DNA of 64,000 nucleotides, taken from NCBI GenBank assembly GCA_018711305.1, contig DVIL01000036.1:1-64000 (forward strand), read 5' to 3'. Origin of the DNA: Candidatus Coprenecus stercorigallinarum (GTDB lineage Bacteria > Bacteroidota > Bacteroidia > Bacteroidales > UBA932). The position numbers and the translations under genes were made by a program. Position 1 is the stretch's first letter, and every line of letters starts with the position of its first letter. This document shows, piece after piece, positions 61,981-64,000 of the stretch. The notes beneath the pieces were generated by a model that searched no databases, was not told the origin of the DNA, and worked only from the letters and a program-made list of their open reading frames with translations.

Positions 61981-62241
61981 GCAGCAACATATCCACCTAT
62001 CCACCCAGTAGTCCCATCTTCCTCCATCCCCTAGTCCCATCATCCCCAACGTGTGATGCGTAATACGCAGATGTCATGTCACTAAAAATAATAGTCAAAC
62101 ACAAGTATTTGATTATAATCTACTTAAAAGTCACGATATGATTTAGTGAATAGTAAAAGTACCTTATACGCGATTTTTCCTCCCTCACAACCTATCTCAT
62201 AATTGCAAGTACTTTATTTTCAAGAACTTTGTTTCAACTAT

Positions 62242-62346
62242 CGTGTTTAGTGGCGTTCACAGTTCTATGACCCGCTCCTTAGTCCGGTCAAGGAAAGGGT
62301 GTTCCTCCGTGTTTAGTGGCGTTCACAGTTCTATGACCCGCTCCTT
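62242..62346. repeat. Two perfect 39-bp direct repeats (62242-62280, 62308-62346) separated by 27 bp
   Basis: CGTGTTTAGTGGCGTTCACAGTTCTATGACCCGCTCCTT twice. Confidence 0.9.
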
Positions 62347-62747
62347 GAAGCACCGATATCCCGCAACACAGTTCCTATTAAGTACACAATGTATTTTGAT
62401 AAAGATTCAGCTGTTAGTGGAGAAGAACCAGAAACTTAATATCAGGAACGCTTTACAAACATAGGTATTCAATGTTCGAATTATTTAGAAGAATTGCAAT
62501 AGACCAAAAGTTACGGGACCATGAAGCACACTCCAAGCTCACAATGCATTGAATCACAGTGTTTTGCCAAAACATTCGCTGCCCTACGGCCTGTCTTTTC
62601 CGACCATAGAGCATCTAAATATATTACAATGCACTTATTATAGGCACATTACGATTTCAAGACATTCTTCATGGGCTGGTGATATGGGTAAGCCGATATT
62701 AACGTCGAGGACAGAAAAGCAGTCCTTCTATAAAATTCCGTGGTCCA

Positions 62748-63005
62748 ATTTGTCACTATACATTGTCGTTGTATTGCTGTCCACTTACTGTCAATAATTT
62801 CAAAAATCATAAAAATGTAAAGTGCCGTTTCCTAAAAAAGGTTGACTCAAACTGTCCTATCCTGAAGAAAAAAGTTGATTCAGTTAATAAAAATCTTATT
62901 CCTAAAAAGAGGAGGACGGAAATATCTCTATAAAGGGTCATTTTAAGGGCTTCTTACATTTTGCAGTTTGCGGACATCCCGATTATCTGCACTTTTCAAT
63001 TCAAC
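62748..63005. mobile_element. Diverged relative of the family E element carrying a roughly 100-bp extra segment and a degraded right end
   Basis: TGTCACTATACATTGTCGTTGTATTGCTGTCCACTTACTGTCAATAATTTC..AATCATAAAAATGTAA and GGAAATATCTC..TTTTAAGGGCTTCTTACATTTT match 25154-25280. Confidence 0.6.
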
Positions 63006-63191
63006 GAGTGAAGTTAAAGGAGGCTTCCTGCGGCCCAGGGAGTGCGGATAGCCATTTCGGGCAATATGCACCGGCCTACATGTACCGGTCCCGTCAAAGA
63101 TGTGGCGTCTGTCTCAATCGACAGGAGTTTTCTGATTCCGGGCAGAGGGCGAATATGTGCACAAATGTGCCGGCAGATGCGTATTTATTAT

Positions 63192-63199
63192 TATGTTTG
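63192..63199 (+). promoter_or_regulatory. TAnnTTTG -7 element (TATGTTTG) upstream of the M49-like peptidase
   Basis: 25 bp before ATG 63225. Confidence 0.45.
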
Positions 63200-63224
63200 C
63201 AAAAATGAATAAACACTACTGTAA

Positions 63225-64000
63225 ATGAAATCAAGCACCAAAGCCAAATCCATCTGCGCGGCTCTGATAGGAGCGGCGGCAGTAGCGGGAGTATCGTCCT
63301 GCGGCAATCAGAATCAGACAGAATCACCCATGAAACAGAAAGTTGAGGAATATGCGCCATTCGAGCTGTCTTCTCCATTGGCAGCCCAGTTGAGCGACAA
63401 TGAGAGGCAGATCGTCGAGATATTCTTCCAGATAGGACAGATAGCCGACGGGCTGTTCTGGCAGCAGACATTCGGGGACAAGAGCCTCATGGATCAGATC
63501 GCTGATCCCTATGCGAAGCAGTTCGCCTACATCAACTACGGCCCCTGGGACCGTCTCGATGACAACAAGCCTTTCATCGACGGCTACGGTGCCAAGCCCG
63601 ACGTATGCACCTATTATCCTGCCGACATCACCCTCGAGGAGTTCAACGCCTTCGACGACCCCAACAAGTCGTCCTGGTACACAGTCCTGCGCCGCGATGA
63701 GAACGGAAAGCTGAAGACCGTATGGTATCACGAGGAGTACGCCGAAGAGGTAAACAAGATGTGCGAGCTGATGCAGCAGGCTGCCGACCTGGCCGAGGAC
63801 CCCGGTCTGAAGAAATACCTGCTGGAGCGTATCAAGGCCTTCAGGACCGATGACTACCTCGCCAGCGATCTGGCCTGGATGGACATGAAGGACAGCAGGA
63901 TAGACTTCGTGGTCGGTCCCATCGAGAGCTACGACGACAAGTTCCAGGAGACCAAGACTTCCTACGAGGCATTCATCCTGCTGAAGGACACCGAGCGCAG
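63225..64000 (+). CDS. Dipeptidyl-peptidase III-like (M49-type) lipoprotein, N-terminal part, runs off the window end
   Basis: From ATG 63225: MKSSTKAKSICAALIGAAAVAGVSSCGNQNQTES...LSDNERQIVEIFFQIGQIADGLFWQQTFG...DDYLASDLAWMDMKDSRIDFVVGPIESYDDKFQETKTSYEAFILLKD; open at the window end so absent from the ORF track. Confidence 0.8.
   Translation, partial: MKSSTKAKSICAALIGAAAVAGVSSCGNQNQTESPMKQKVEEYAPFELSSPLAAQLSDNERQIVEIFFQIGQIADGLFWQQTFGDKSLMDQIADPYAKQFAYINYGPWDRLDDNKPFIDGYGAKPDVCTYYPADITLEEFNAFDDPNKSSWYTVLRRDENGKLKTVWYHEEYAEEVNKMCELMQQAADLAEDPGLKKYLLERIKAFRTDDYLASDLAWMDMKDSRIDFVVGPIESYDDKFQETKTSYEAFILLKDTER

Noticed and set aside
62242-62346. CRISPR array
   Set aside because: Only two 39-bp repeats and one spacer, no leader or cas genes in the window; kept as a direct repeat only.

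Overview
64-kb window of a Bacteroidetes-type (Bacteroidales-like) chromosome. The lineage is inferred from a SusC/SusD pair, a FecI/FecR-type sigma/anti-sigma pair, TAnnTTTG promoter -7 motifs, S46 and M49 peptidases, GH109, BF3164-like lipoproteins and YfhO. No rRNA, tRNA, cas genes, intact transposase or prophage was recognised. The coding part is mostly ordinary: sigma/FecR/SusC/SusD/thioredoxin/DsbD locus, Mrp ATPase, DPP7-like S46 peptidase, glycerate kinase, esterase, two (alpha/alpha)6-type glycosidases, HAD phosphatase, YczE-like/cytidylate-kinase fusion, GNAT-Ogt fusion, flavodoxin-ferredoxin protein, CPBP protease, AlbA_2 protein, AlkD-like protein, RsmA, GH109, DUF4143 ATPase, MacB-like permease, MutS, glycosyltransferase with beta-propeller lipoproteins, a TolC/MFP/RND/RND efflux operon, three MFS transporters, YfhO, two tandem small secreted paralogs, and an M49-like peptidase. 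The most unusual content is non-coding. Several intergenic islands (17.2-18.5, 25.1-28.7, 33.0-33.6, 39.4-40.2 and 60.9-63.2 kb) hold interlocking small-repeat families: (A) a 38-bp imperfect palindrome in 8 copies, all in one orientation, which also forms arrays with an exact 106-bp period; (B) a 40-bp palindrome in 3 copies; (C) ACTCCTTCCGAAGGAGT palindromes; (D) a 177-bp MITE-like element in two opposite-orientation copies; (E, F) two more elements of 176-179 bp with perfect 14-17 bp terminal inverted repeats; and (G) strong clustering of the hexamer AGTCTG/CAGACT. These look like a REP/BIME-like and MITE-like repeat system with no mobilising enzyme in the window. All homology statements are from reading the sequence; no searches were run.
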